NCBI RefSeq assembly: GCF_947172395.1
Contig: NC_069087.1
Location: 15,561,889 to 15,625,888 of the forward strand
Direction: 5' to 3'
DNA length: 64,000 nt
From: Bicyclus anynana
Taxonomy: Eukaryota > Arthropoda > Insecta > Lepidoptera > Nymphalidae
Under the pieces are notes generated by a model, which ran no database searches, had not been told where the DNA came from, and saw only the letters and a program-made list of their open reading frames with translations. How positions within the stretch are numbered: the stretch's first letter is position 1; each line of letters starts with the position of its first letter. Positions 43,374-55,247 of this stretch are shown here, piece by piece. A program made the translations under genes and the position numbers.

Positions 43374-43827
43374 TCTGTACTTACTAATAATACAAAGAGG
43401 TAAAGTTTGTGGTTTTGTAGAGATTAATCTCTGGATTAAGGAAAATGCTTGAAATTTTGTCTCAAATGCTCAAGTGCTGGAGAGAGCTGATGACAATAAT
43501 GAGACGGAAGGTTGCATTTTTCAGACATCTGCAAATAGGGTCCTCTACGAGTTTCCTAGGTTGATCCTAGAAGGCAAGATAATCGGAAAAAGGGCACCAG
43601 GGCGACAAATATTTCAGGTGATCGGAAAAGTTTTCTCCGTCTGATCGCCAAACTTCAGTTTGAAGAGGGCACGTGATGATGATGATGATAATCTCTGGAT
43701 CTACTAAACCGATTTTGAAAATTCTTTTAACACTAGAAAGCTTTGTTATTTGTGATTGTCATGAGATATTCCTCGTATTCTCACGGGAACAGGAACTAAG
43801 CGGGTGAAATCGCGAGGCGTCGGCTAG
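43374..43827 (+). mobile_element. Helitron-like element split by a LINE tail
   Basis: Starts TCTGTACTTACTAATAATAC and ends GCGAGGCGTCGGCTAG before T. The body is interrupted at 43437-43688. It is related to the copies at 564-775 and 42700-42881. Confidence 0.65.
43437..43688 (+). mobile_element. Truncated LINE nested in a Helitron, 12-bp target duplication
   Basis: TAATCTCTGGAT at 43425-43436 and 43689-43700 flanks 252 bp. The plus strand carries QVLERADDN..YEFPRLILEGKIIGKRAPGRQ, an RTE-like C-terminal tail, then GTGATGATGATGATGA. Confidence 0.85.
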
Positions 43828-44033
43828 TTGTCAAATATAGTAAAAGCCACGATCACGATTCGATTGCTTCGGGCTATGAGATAATGAGCTTTTCTTTCTT
43901 TTACCATTTCCTCGTATAAGATCAAGGTCAGGCTTTGTATAGTGAGTCGTTGAAATAGACTTATAATTAAGATGATTTACAACGATATCGTTAAATAAAG
44001 ACTTTAAAATGAATTAATGTCACTTCATTTACT

Positions 44034-44354
44034 AATCATCATTCATCATCAATTCAACCCATATTCGGCTCACTGATGAGCACAAGTCTCCTCTCAGAAT
44101 GAGAGGGATTAGGCTAATAGTCCACCACGCTGACCCAATGTGGATTGACAGACTTCACACACGTAGAGAAATAAGAAAATTGTCAGATATACAGGTTTCC
44201 ACGTGATGTTTTTCCTTCACCGTTTGAGACACGTGATATTTAATTTCTTAAAATTTACATAATTGGAACGTTGGAGTCGCATGCCCCGGGCCAGATTTGA
44301 AGTCGAACCTACGCCCGAAAGCAGAGGTCATATCCACTGGGCTATCACGGCTCA
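44034..44354 (-). repeat. SINE-A, full length
   Basis: ATCATTCATCATC tail, full body, head TGAGCCGTGATAGCCCAGTGG. The B-box region is partly duplicated and decayed (AGATTTGAAGTCGAACC). Confidence 0.9.
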
Positions 44355-44723
44355 CATATACTAATACTAGGTATAAAATGGTGTGCAAAGTTTCAAACTA
44401 ACAAAACAGTAGTAAACATAACACGTTATAATATTATGTTCAATTTATCCGTTGATACAAGGAAAAGAGTGAGTGTAAAGATCTGGAACAAATGAGGTTC
44501 AATTCCAACACAGATCGAAAAACACAGAATCCATTGTCGCGAACGGACATGAATTGTGTAAGCCGCTCTATACACTTGTTTCTACACACAACGACAGAAA
44601 ATAAAACATCTAAGGGATGACTACAATTTCTGTATTTGTTTATCCAACAAGCATTTCATTTTGTTTATCCGTGTTTCATGTAATACAAATAGTTGACTTG
44701 CCAGACGTTGTTCTCAAATTTAA

Positions 44724-44945
44724 TCACACTAATATTATAAAGGCGAAAGTTTGTGTGTAAGTGTGTAAGTATGTTTGTTTCTCTTTTACGCTGCGGCTAC
44801 TGAAGCGATTTGGCTGTTTGGAATGGAAATAGATTTTACACTGGATTAACATATAGGCTACTTTTCATTTCGGAAAAATCCATGGTTGCTCGCGGGATTT
44901 GTGAAAATTAAAATCCACGCAGACGAAGTCGCGGGCGTCCGCTAG
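44724..44945 (+). mobile_element. Helitron-B, complete copy
   Basis: A|TCACACTAATATTATAAAGG start and GCGGGCGTCCGCTAG|T end, 222 bp, with CGCTGCGGCTACTGAAGCG inside. Confidence 0.85.
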
Positions 44946-46884
44946 TTTTATATATAATACTATAATCGGAATTATAAATGCGGGGTAGGTAAGTGGTTAA
45001 GAGAGTGAAAAATACTTTACCAAATACACAATCAAAATTCGTGTGGTGTTACAACTCTAACTTAGAATGTCTACTTTTGTCACAATTTTGTGACAATAGG
45101 ACTGGGACCGGAAGGTGCGTGACCGGGAATCGTGACACGTGTTTTAGCACAACATAATAATAATAATACAACTATTATTTAACTTACTTAAAATTGCCTA
45201 GGATAGATCCTTGCAGAAAAACCTTGGCCTCTCTGAACTGCAGCAAGTTCTATATAAGAATGAGTATCCGAAACTGCTCTAGTGGGATCGTACAAAATTT
45301 AACTAGGCATGAGCGGAGAAGGGAAGGGTTAATCGATTGTCAAGGAATTCCCTAACCCTACTATTGGTCACAAGTCTTGGACTTTGCTTGGAGTTTTATT
45401 CTCTGCCACGCGATGGACTCGGCACCCGCACGATGAATCCATGGATTGCTAAGATATTCGTTCTTTTAACAATATTCCATGGAAAAAACGACATAGTCAG
45501 TTATTTAGTTTCTAATTTGCGCTTAGCTTTGATTTTGATCACGCTATATGATTAAATCACCTAAGTTAGCAAACGTTAAGTAACTCCAAGGATTGTAGAG
45601 TTTCTTTTACAAGAAATTTGTAGAAACGGTCCGAACATAACATAAGCAGAGTAATATCATAATGCGAAAAAACAAAAATGACTCTTTTAAAAATACGTCT
45701 ATTTAATAAAAGAGACATCATAATAAAATGGTTAGTCTTTCAGCGTCATAAAGCACTGTCAATTACTGACATACTTACTTAAAGTATTTTTTTTAAATTT
45801 CATATTTAAATTACTTCCATTTGTGTTACATAATGTTATAAATACAAAGCGGTTTTGCCATTTAAGCCTACAAAAATATTTTACCTTCTAAACGTCTCAG
45901 GTGTCTAATACAATTTAAATTTAATTAAAAATACTTTTATAGATTGTATTTAGAACATGAAGCATAAAGTTACTTTAATTATTTTAATGTAATTCCAGCC
46001 TGTCAGGGCCTGAATTAATTAATATGAACGTTAGAACAAAAGGTAGGCTTTGATCGTAAGACAATATGCTAATTTTCTATTAAAACTTGCCATAGGGCAG
46101 TATGTACTATCTAATATCTGTAAGCTTCGTAATAACCTTTCTATTGTGGTCGAGGTATGTTGAAGGGAATTGTTAACGCTGCATCTAATGCCAACGACTT
46201 TGATAATTTCCATATATTTTGACAGACTTCGTTAATTGTGAGTATCGCAATTTTTAACCTATATTTTAAATTAAGTATTTTACTTATTCAAAAATTAAAA
46301 GAAAACTTTTTAAAAAAATTGTAACCCATTTATAATGTAAGTTTCATTTCAATACGAATAAACGTGATAAAAACAGCACTTTTTATTTTTTATAAAAAAG
46401 TATTAATTTATATAGTAAATAATTAAAACTTATTACTTCAAAAGGTACAATTTTTCTGTGGTATTTATTTTAAAATATTTTGTTTAGAGAATATTTAGTC
46501 TACAATATGTTATAAAATAAACGTTTTTCTGCGATTCAGCTTGTATAATCCTTTTATTGAGCTGCGTTTTTAACCAATTCACTTATTTCGTTGAATCCTT
46601 GTTCATCAGAGCCATGCTTAGTTAGTATGGAAATGAGTAGCATTTCGGCGTTCCGTACTCCGTTGAGCATGCTCGCATATTTGAAAGTTCACAGCAAATA
46701 TTCGTAATCTACGTGTATTTGCGCGCAGCCTGTACGATGTATCAACGAAGTATTTGTATCAGTGGCATAGCAGGACTAGGAGGGGCCCAGTACCAAAAAT
46801 ACACTCTATATCTCTATATAATATCACTTCCTCCTAGAAATTGAGCTAGCCTCAAAATTAATATCAAATATACCTACACTTATA
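44946..46884. other. AT-rich stretch with repeat D at about 45325-45430
   Basis: AATTCCCTAACCCTACTATTGGTCACAAGTC is a repeat D core. The rest, including 45560-46560, holds nothing I can support; 46755-46860 may relate to the GGGCCC repeat at 2935. Confidence 0.4.
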
Positions 46885-47130
46885 TAATAATTTAATTATT
46901 TTGCTATTATACGCGAAAAGCCGAAGAACCCACGCCACAACGTCACCCAGGTTTGACAAAATACTCTCTACGTACGTTTCACCCCGAAACCGGAGCCTCC
47001 GGTTCCTCGGGAGATGTTGACTCTACAGCGTATATACTTTGCAATTGCACTTGGTAGTGTCAACATCTCCTGAGGATGCTCCGGTTTCGGTTATTATATA
47101 TTCATGATGAACTTCCGCAAAGTAACGCCT
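46885..47130. mobile_element. MITE-like element, rearranged copy of 4246-4457
   Basis: Shares ACAACGTCACCCAGGT, AAAATACTCTCTACGTACG and ACCCCGAAACCGGAGCC. The GTCAACATCTCCTGAGGATG block appears a second time, inverted, giving an internal hairpin, and the CTTCCGCAAAGTAACGCCTG end is present. Confidence 0.6.
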
Positions 47131-47314
47131 GCTTTTTTCCAATATACCTACACTTGCACTTGCTTCTTTTTTCCGTAAGTTGATTCGTTACGTCATACTG
47201 CATCATATCATATTCATCATACGGCTGATACGGCGGTAGGGCCGCTCCTTAATTTGTATACGCGAACTCAAGAATAATAAACAAATCCATAAACTGGAAT
47301 AAGACATCTGGTTG

Positions 47315-47456
47315 TATATTCTTTCAAACAGAGGAAGAATTTTCAAAATTGGTTAATAAATAACAAAGTTATGAGGTAACAAACATTAAAAAATAAAAAT
47401 AAAAACTTACGCGTCAAATTGTTAAGCTCTTCCTTTTTTCGAAATCGGTTAAAAAG
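47315..47456 (-). repeat. Dispersed repeat G
   Basis: Contains AATTGGTTAATAAATAACAAAGTTATG and GCTCTTCCTTTTTTCGAAATCGGTT, aligned with 60-163. Confidence 0.6.
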
Positions 47457-47539
47457 TAAATGGCGAAAAATTATTTATTTTATAATAAGACAAATTCACT
47501 TAAAATTGTCAATCACATCACACTATCACATCACACTAA

Positions 47540-47756
47540 TCACACTAATATTATAAAGGCGAAACTTTCTGTGTAAGTATGTTTGTTCCTCTTTTACGTT
47601 GCGGCTACTGAAGCGATTTAGCTGAAATTTGGAAAGGAAACAGTTTTTACTCTGGATTAACACATAGGCTACTATTCATCCCGGAAAAAACCATGGTACC
47701 CGCGGGATTTGTGAAAAACTGAATTCCAGGCGGACGAAGTTGCGGGCGTCCGCTAG
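47540..47756 (+). mobile_element. Helitron-B, complete copy
   Basis: TCACACTAATATTATAAAGG start, preceded by two further ATCACACTA-like words, and GCGGGCGTCCGCTAG|T end. Confidence 0.85.
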
Positions 47757-48160
47757 TCAATAAATAAAACCAGTCTAAAACTGAAATTATTCAAAAAAAT
47801 TATTTATTTATTTATTTATTAAGGAAAATCAACCACTAATACATTAAATTCATGCTTACATTTAATTACATTGATAAATTAGGTTAATGCTTAGCTATTA
47901 AAAGATTTTCACAACTTTCACGTAGGTACAACAAATTACACGTAGGTACCTACGCATACAGTGAAATACAATAATTAGGGAGAAGTTGGGACTTTTGTCA
48001 TGCTATTATAGCGTTCATATGCGTAATGCAGCTCATGTACTAACATAAGCTGCATACGCGGCATATTCCTTTAATGGCTTTTGTCCAGTCATAGGCAAAC
48101 GAACCGTAACTTTGATGCACAGAGTAATGGAAAGCTTTCAATTTCTCCAACACATACAAT
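47757..48160. other. Possible LINE 3' UTR, unproven
   Basis: Begins with TTATTTATTTATTTATTAAGG and AT-rich sequence like a LINE tail on the minus strand. No coding motif follows. Confidence 0.3.
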
Positions 48161-48215
48161 GAAGGTAGGTAAGCACCTTCTATAAGCATATTATAGAAGG
48201 TGCTTACCTACCTTC
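48161..48215. repeat. Perfect fold-back palindrome
   Basis: 48161-48185 and 48191-48215 are exact inverse copies (25 bp) around the loop GCATA. A CCTCGTACT-type direct repeat follows. Confidence 0.9.
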
Positions 48216-48326
48216 CTCGTACTTGTACCTCGTACTCGTACTTTTCGTCATATACCTTACAGTATATGACGTCATTTCATAAATGTCATAGAATACGGCG
48301 TAAATGCAGCTCAGCCACAATCTACA

Positions 48327-48500
48327 TTGATATAATAAAGAGGAAAATTTCGATTGTTTGCTTATATTGAATAGGCTCTGAAACTACTAAACCGATTTAA
48401 AAAATCTTTCATATTTAAAATCCTATATTGCATGACGAACATAGGCAATATTTTGTTCCCGTGTTTCCACCGAAACGGGAAATATGCGAATGCTCAAACG
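48327..48500 (+). mobile_element. Helitron-like element, 3' end degraded
   Basis: GATATAATAAAGAGGAAAATTTCGATTGTTTGC and AAACTACTAAACCGATTT match 29271-29380; it fades after the CCGTGTTTCCACCGAAACGGG hairpin. Confidence 0.5.
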
Positions 48501-48580
48501 CTACGCAAACGGAAAAGCGGATTATTTTTAATTTTACTGATTTTATATCAACATTATTAAAAAGACTTAAAGTAAGTAAA

Positions 48581-48733
48581 TCTATACTAATATTATAAAG
48601 CTGAAGTGTTTGTTTTTATGATTGAACGCGCTAATCTCTGGAACTACTGGTCTGATTTGAAAAATTATTTCAGTGTTAGATAGCCCATTTATCGAGAAAG
48701 GCTATAGGCTATATATTATCCTCGTATTACTAG
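48581..48733 (+). mobile_element. Helitron-A, shortened
   Basis: A|TCTATACTAATATTATAAAG start and the usual body to CTATATATTATCCTCGTATT, then CTAG|T at once, without the GC-rich hairpin region. Confidence 0.65.
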
Positions 48734-49183
48734 TAAACAAATAATAACTATGTATATAAAAAATATTTCATACTCGTACCATTTTACGGTTCTCTATTAC
48801 AAAAGAGTGTCTGAGCTAGGCGACCAAATCATAAAAAAGTATAATCAAATTTTATTCGAAGTAAAGTCTAAATACTTTCCTAGTTTGATGTCCTCTTTTA
48901 TTTCCTAGAAAAGAGCACATAAAAATGCTTTGGCGTGTTTCCAAAATAACCAAACGGTAGGCCGTATAGCCTCACAGTACCGTTCTTACCTATTATTACC
49001 AGCCTAGGAATAGTTTTTATATTACTTACATTGATCATGATCATTAATTAGATTAGTGCCATAAACCTACTCCAAGAATAATGTGAATTCTTATATTGAT
49101 ATATTATTGCATATTTTTTTTATTAAAATCAAATTTTGCACATTAAAAATAAATTGCTGTCATTAAGAAGTGACTAATTACAT

Positions 49184-49327
49184 GTAAACCGTACGATTTT
49201 GCTTATTTTAATTCGTACAGCTAGTCGTACGTAAAAACAAAATGAAAATAAATTTAAAAAATATTAAAAAAATAAATGTCACTCATTATATCCGTATGAA
49301 TAATTATATATAATTCGTACGGTTTAC
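49184..49327. repeat. MITE-like inverted repeat
   Basis: GTAAACCGTACGA at 49184-49196 and its exact inverse at 49315-49327 enclose AT-rich sequence with further GTACG words. Confidence 0.45.
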
Positions 49328-49539
49328 GTACGGCTAACTTCTTCCAATGCAATGTGAAATTTAATGTTAAATAAATATTTTTTTTTATGTTTAAATTTTT
49401 TATTTAAATGTATATGTAAGTATATACATTTATAAATCTCTTATATTTCACAAATATCAACAATTTTATAAAAATCATTAATTGACCTCTTTGACGCGGA
49501 CAGGTACGCCTTGCTTTCTAATTTTTTTTTCTCTTTCTC

Positions 49540-50165
49540 TTTATTTGGTCTACCAACAGACATACAAATAATACAATTATTAAACATAAATGCAAGAAGC
49601 AGAAAGATAAAATGCAAATCTATTTATAGGTAAACACCGCATGCAACTGTCTAAAACTATAGTTTAAAATTTATTTACAATCATGACTGGTGCTGTGATG
49701 TGAATACACAATTTACTATAATAATTTCTATACCTTAAACAACTATACTAAACTATTATAATACTTAAGCTAAAATACAGAGCGGTTAAAAAAAATATAT
49801 AGATTATTTAAACTATACAACAGAAATCAGATTACTTATTACTTAATTCTAAATTTACTGATTTACGGAATTTGGCTAAAGAGCCAATATAAATATCAGT
49901 GACACTCAGCTGATTATATAATTTGCACAACCTTGGGATTGGTGAGTTAGCCCCCTGTAAATCGATGTGGAAAAGCCAGGAAAGCATTCCGTCTTCGTTT
50001 TTTAGAAATTCTCAAGTTAAAAGAATTTAAGAGAGAGGTACAGTCTATTTTATGATTTAATATTTTATACAGAAATATAAGGTCTAGCTTTTTCCTTTGA
50101 GTTTCTAAAGAGTCTATGTTAAAAAAGTTAATTGAGAGGAAGTTTTTTAAATGTATTGTATTTTT
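49540..50165 (-). mobile_element. LINE 3' end, Jockey/CR1-like
   Basis: The minus strand encodes SLETQRKKLDLIFLYKILNH, KIDCTSLLNSFNLRI and NAFLAFPHRFTGG before stops. This fits the (R)xxLLxLxFLYKxxN..IDC..LL pattern of Jockey/CR1-type reverse-transcriptase C-termini. An AT-rich 3' UTR follows to about 49540. Confidence 0.65.
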
Positions 50166-50630
50166 TACATGTATAGTTTTTATTTAATTTAATATGTACT
50201 ACTAAGCGATTTAACATTTCTTTTTACTAAGTATAAAATAATTTGGGAAATTGTTAAATTTTCCTCAACCTTCCATTTCAGTCTGAATTACTTATCATTA
50301 GAATAGATCGCAGTCAAAAGTATGTATAAGTGGTCAATTAAAAAAATTACAACAAAAAAAAATCGTCTTTAGTGGGTTTAAGCTTTTGTAATAGCTTCTT
50401 TCCTTTATCTCTTTTTAATTATTTAACAACGTATTTAATTTATGTACTCCTACAAGTTGGGAATACCCAAATCAGTAATCGATTATGCAACTAAGCCAAT
50501 AATCGCCTGAAGTCCCGTTTGCAAATCCTATTATAAATAATTAATTACCCCAATGAACTCGAAATTTAAAGCCATACCCTCACTTGTGTTATACGGATCA
50601 ACCAAACTTTTTTTAATACATTTTATAAAA

Positions 50631-50765
50631 CTAATCGATGCCCCGCGGTTTAACCCGCGTAGTTCCCGTTTCTATGAGAATACGGGGATAAAATATAGCC
50701 TATGTCACTCACAAATAACATGGCTTTCTTGTGGTAGAAGAATTTTCAAAATCAGCACATAAATA
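50631..50765 (-). mobile_element. Helitron-like fragment
   Basis: GCCCCGCGGTTTAACCCGCG, GAGAATACGGGGATAAAATATAGCC and CACAAATAACATGGCTTTC match 564-650. Confidence 0.6.
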
Positions 50766-50796
50766 GAAAATAGTCTTACAGAATTACTTACCATAG

Positions 50797-50975
50797 CTTT
50801 TTTATTCCTTACATAAGTTAGCCCTTCCCTAAGATGGAAGCGGGTTACCTTGTTAGGAGGAGGATGAAAATCATCTTTCGGTTTCTACACGACATCGTAC
50901 CGGAACGCTAAATCGGTAGACGGTAGGTACGCCTTTGCCGGAAGGGTGGTAACTAGCCACGGCCGAAACCTCCCA
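50797..50975 (-). repeat. SINE-B, head-truncated
   Basis: T-rich start, deletion in the tail block, body to GGCCGAAACCTCCCA. Confidence 0.8.
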
Positions 50976-51482
50976 ACTATATGTAGTTACTCATATATGT
51001 ATATTTAATTTAAATAATTCCACAAGATCTACCCAGGTGAAACTAGGGATTTAGTATTAAACACGATTCCAACCAAATGAAATATCAACGAATTTAAAGT
51101 TATTTAGAATCATTATGTCGGTCCGAGAGACCAAATCCTCAGTGAGAAGAACTTAGTGGAACAGAAGTTACCATACCCCTGGTGCTATCCCTAAGGATAT
51201 GTCTACAAAGTTTTGTCCGAAATTATGGCAGTGGTCTCAAATCGAGACCTACTAACTTATTTTGTCAAGTTTAGATTAATGGTTAAAGAAGGTGAAGGTG
51301 AAAGGTGGTGAGAATATCAATCCTTATCAACTAAGAAATGAAGACAGTTTTTTTTAATTTTCAAGCATTTTTTTTTAATTCATTACCTGTTTAGTTAACC
51401 ACTAACATTTTTTTAAGTAATAATATTATAGTAGTAACAAGTTCACTGTAGAAGCAGACTTCTTCCTACCATGGCCTAGACT
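50976..51482. other. Nothing recognised
   Basis: No supported feature. Confidence 0.35.
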
Positions 51483-51626
51483 ATTCCATATTTAATACTC
51501 CATATTCCACCTTCCACATTCCTCATTCCACGTTCCACGTTCCACGTTCCACGTTCCACGTTCCACGATCCATATTCCATATTCCATATTCAAAACTCCA
51601 TACTCCATATTCCATATTCCTAATAC
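51483..51626. repeat. Heptanucleotide minisatellite
   Basis: About six TTCCACG units (51526-51567) flanked on both sides by TTCCATA/CTCCATA variants of the same 7-base word. The reverse-strand open frame 51492-51680 (WNVERGT repeats) is only the three-register translation of this array. Confidence 0.9.
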
Positions 51627-52101
51627 TCTATAGCTATTACATTTTGCAAGGCTTGCACACTTCAAGTAAAGTTTCATCAACTATACTATAGGTACTCTTC
51701 AGTACAGATTGAGATCTGTTAAATAACACTTACTTCGATTCGTATTCTTCTTTACTTTATTCCTCTAATAGGTTAGTTGACACTTTTTTAATGGTCTTAA
51801 ATAATTCATTATCGTTTTAAAATTGAAAGAAAATTATCATAATTTTTTGAGTAATTTAATTTTTAAATATATTTTTGACAGCACAATTAAATAGTTTTTT
51901 GAAAGCGCCTGTCGACCATGATGGTTTATATTTCAACTGTTTCATGACGTCACATTAACAAATATTATACAAACAGACCGTTTAACAAAAATACCTACTC
52001 GTATTAGTTAACAATAAGTCAACAATAAATTGTGACGTCACAAAATGGATGGATGAATGGATAATAGATGGATAAATTGTCATTATTTAATATCGATTCT
52101 T
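51627..52101. other. AT-rich sequence, nothing recognised
   Basis: No supported feature. Confidence 0.35.
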
Positions 52102-52380
52102 GACGGCCGCGTGGCGCAGTGGGTAGTGACCCTGCTTTCTGCATTCACGGTCGTAGGTTCGATTCCCACAACTGGAAAATATTTGTGTGATGAGCATGGG
52201 TGTTTTCTAGTGTCTGTGTGTATTTATACATTATATAAGTATTTATATGTAGTATATAAATGTATGTGAATATTATAATATCAAATATCTTAGTACCCAT
52301 AACACAAGCTACTCTGTATGCTTATTTTGGGGCTAGATAGTGATGTGTATGGTTTAAGTATATTTATTTATTATTTATTA
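52102..52380 (+). repeat. SINE-C, full length
   Basis: tRNA-derived head GGCCGCGTGGCGCAGTGGG, B box GGTTCGATTCC at about 52156, body AACTGGAAAATATTTGTGTGATGAGCATG, then CTTAGTACCCATAACACAAGC and a TATTTATT end. The only copy of this family in the window. Confidence 0.85.
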
Positions 52381-53094
52381 TCGATATATTTCGGACTCTT
52401 ATTCCATGTGCTACACAAAATTGATATTGTTTATATTAAATTAGATATGAGTCAACTACCTTATTTCCATGAGTTTAGCTATAAAAAATACGATTGCGTG
52501 ATTGTCGTCTACGTACACCATGGACTTTTATGACATTGATAGATGTATGTTGATAGCAGACAGGAAAAAATGTATTGAAACAAAAAGTCTCTCAATGGTA
52601 CATCCTTATCAATTATCTCAATGAATTCCAAATTTATGGCAGCGCTTTTCCGCCCGATGAGCATTTTCTGTGCAAACGATTACCTAACGAATGGAAGAGA
52701 TACCAGTGTCTTCACTTTTTAATATTTGTCTTAATCAAGTAAAAGGTGAGGTTAATTTAAAATGTGTTTTATATATTTTTTTAATTTTACTCTATGAGAA
52801 TATTAGTAAGTCCATCTACCTTCTATCTTTATGTTAATTTTTTTGGAAAATTTAAAGTTGTTTGTTAATTTTTTTTTTGTAAAAAATTAAGTTTAAAAAC
52901 TTAATAACTTAATCTATAATAAAAAGGGGGTGAAATAGGAGTTGAAATTTTGTATAGAAACCGATAGCGATAGCGATAACGATAGAGATAATAGAATAGA
53001 AAGAATAAAATAGAATAGGAAATCCAAACCTCGTTTTGAGTTTCAATTTTAAAATTTCTTAAATGACATTATATTTTGTAATTGTTTTTCAGAA
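52381..53094. other. AT-rich sequence with (GATAGC)n-like run
   Basis: GATAGCGATAGCGATAACGATAGAGATAA at 52961-52989 and an ATAGAATAGAAAG run beside it; no gene. Confidence 0.4.
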
Positions 53095-53255
53095 TCTTAA
53101 TATATAAATGCGAAAGATTTCGTTACGAAATCTCGAAAACCACTTGATGTACGAAGCTGAAATTTGACAGGGAGGTAGTTTATAGTTAGTAGGTATCCAC
53201 TAAGAACGGATTTTTCGATAGGCCTGGCTTAAAGAGGTCTAAGGGTGGACTATGT
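53095..53255 (+). mobile_element. Helitron-C-like element
   Basis: ATATATAAATGCGAAAG start, CGAAATCTCGAAAACC, GAAATTTGACAGGGAGGTAG and CACTAAGAACGGATTTTTCG match the inverse of 7960-8105. The 3' end is lost where the Helitron-A copy sits. Confidence 0.6.
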
Positions 53256-53259
53256 CTAA

Positions 53260-53452
53260 TCTATACTAATATTATAAAGCTGAAGAGTTTGTTTGTTTGA
53301 TTCATTGAACGCGCTAATTTCAGGAACTACTGGTCTGTTTTGAAAAATTCTTTCAGTGTTAGATAGCCCATTTATCGAGGAAGGCTATATATTATCCCCA
53401 TATTCCCATGGGAACGGGGACCACGCGGGTGAAACCGCGCGGCGTCAGCTAG
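53260..53452 (+). mobile_element. Helitron-A, complete copy
   Basis: A|TCTATACTAATATTATAAAG to CGCGCGGCGTCAGCTAG|T, with GCGGGTGAAACCGC forming the pre-terminal hairpin. Confidence 0.9.
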
Positions 53453-54645
53453 TAAAGTATATCTCTACATTCAACACTATAGAAGTAGTCAATCATAAAT
53501 TCCGTACAGTAGTCCAAGTGTGCAATAGACAGTGCAACATAAATAAAATATGCTGGCGAGTCGCCAAATAGGAAACATAACAACTAGCATCAAAATCCCA
53601 TTTCTACTTATTGCTAAGCTAATAATATTTATATTGTCTGTAGAAAGACGTTCATTGTCTCTCAAAGCACAAGGGAATATAGAACTTAGCGCTTTTAACA
53701 TAAGAGTAATTTTGGTTTGAAAGTAAAGCATCTGTGGTTCATGATTGTAGTTTATTAGGCGTAAAGTTAGCGTACACATAACTCTTACAATATTCGGCGG
53801 GTGGTAAAATTATATTAGTGAATAACGTACGTTATTATAATAATAACGGTGCATGCGACAGTTTACTTAAAGCTAAATAAAAGAGAATAGGCGTTTTTTT
53901 TCAGTACAAGTTACGGGAGAAGAGGACGAGCTAATTGGAGGTTAGTAGGTAACAATGTTTAAATACATTTGCTCGTAGAGTATCAACATATTCAATATTA
54001 TAATGTACCTCATTACGCACATGTGCCGTAATGTAAAGTAAAATGCACATGTGGCGTAATTTAATATAAAACCTTTGTCATCCGTCTAAAATCGAGCTTT
54101 TTTAAATCTTGGCAAAGAGTTTTTATGCCAAATAAGTGCTCAACATTTTATGAATAAAATTAATTTTGTGAGATAAAATATAATATCAAAAAGCCATTTA
54201 ATTCTTTAATTTTAATAATTTTGACAATAAATGTCATTTATCTGTATCAGAAACACAAAAATATTAATTTACTTTATTAGTAATACTGGCTGTTTTGGTG
54301 CATTTTTCTAAAAAAACGCTGGTGTGCGCACTTCGTTATCTGTGCAAAAATGCCTAGCGTATGTATCAAAATGTCATCATAAGGAAAACAGGCAAAGATG
54401 CAAATTCCTTTTTCGAAAGTGTGTTCAAAGTGTGTTTCCTCGCAGATGTGTTATAAAACGTCGTATGACATACGTGCGCTTTGATAAGTACAGCCTCTGC
54501 TTCCTTACTATAGCTGTCGCCAAGGCTCGAGCTGCAATATCGCCTCGGCTGTAATTTTCAATTTACCGCACTTATATCATAATGTACTATTTGTATATTA
54601 TAACATATTTGTTGCTATGACTACCCTGCACTCTTTTATAAAATT
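53453..54645. other. AT-rich sequence, nothing recognised
   Basis: The frame at 54324-54554 is Cys/Arg-rich but has no splice or family support. Confidence 0.35.
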
Positions 54646-54846
54646 ACTCGCTGACGGCGGTTTTACCCGCGTGGTTCCCGTTCCCGTAAGAAAACGGGGA
54701 TAATTTATATATAGCCTTTCTCGATAAATGGGCTATCTAACACTGAAATAATTTTTCAAATCGGACCAGTAGTTCCTGAGATTAGCGCGTTCAATAAATG
54801 AATCAAACAAACTCTTCAGCTTTATATATTAGTATAGAAGTATAGA
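54646..54846 (-). mobile_element. Helitron-A, one end mutated
   Basis: The 3' end reads CTCG rather than CTAG; the 5' end is TCTATACTTCTATACTAATA, the same doubled start as the copy at 30693-30927. Confidence 0.75.
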
Positions 54847-55247
54847 TGATAAGATAAAGTTTATTTAAGAATGGTAACTTCATAATCTACTGCTCAACAA
54901 AGTAAACCCTGAAGCCTGAATGGGTAACTTAAGTAATACATACTCGAAATATGATTTATTTAAAAAGGTATTCTACAGAGTTTATATAATCTCCAAACGA
55001 TTATCCATTTGGAACGGTTCACCGGCCTCTACATACTCTGAAACGGCTGAATTTGACAGGCCTAATAGTCTTTTTTGATTTAGATGGCTTGGCTGTGGAC
55101 AATTTGAAAATTTATAATTGCAATATTGGCTAATATTTTACTTATATAAAGTGGTTAACTATGGGCCTCATAGAAAGGCTTAGAGTCACACAGCAGGCGA
55201 TGGTGATCATAATGAGATGGTTTATGATCATAATGGGATGGTTGGCA
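54847..55247. other. Nothing recognised
   Basis: No supported feature. Confidence 0.35.

Noticed and set aside
51492..51680. Repeat protein with WNVERGT units
   Set aside because: It is the translation of a 7-base tandem repeat.
54324..54554. Cys-rich frame, possible zinc-binding (THAP-like) start near 54350
   Set aside because: The MPSVCIK start is in another frame and hits a stop after ten codons; the spacing of Cys and His does not fit.
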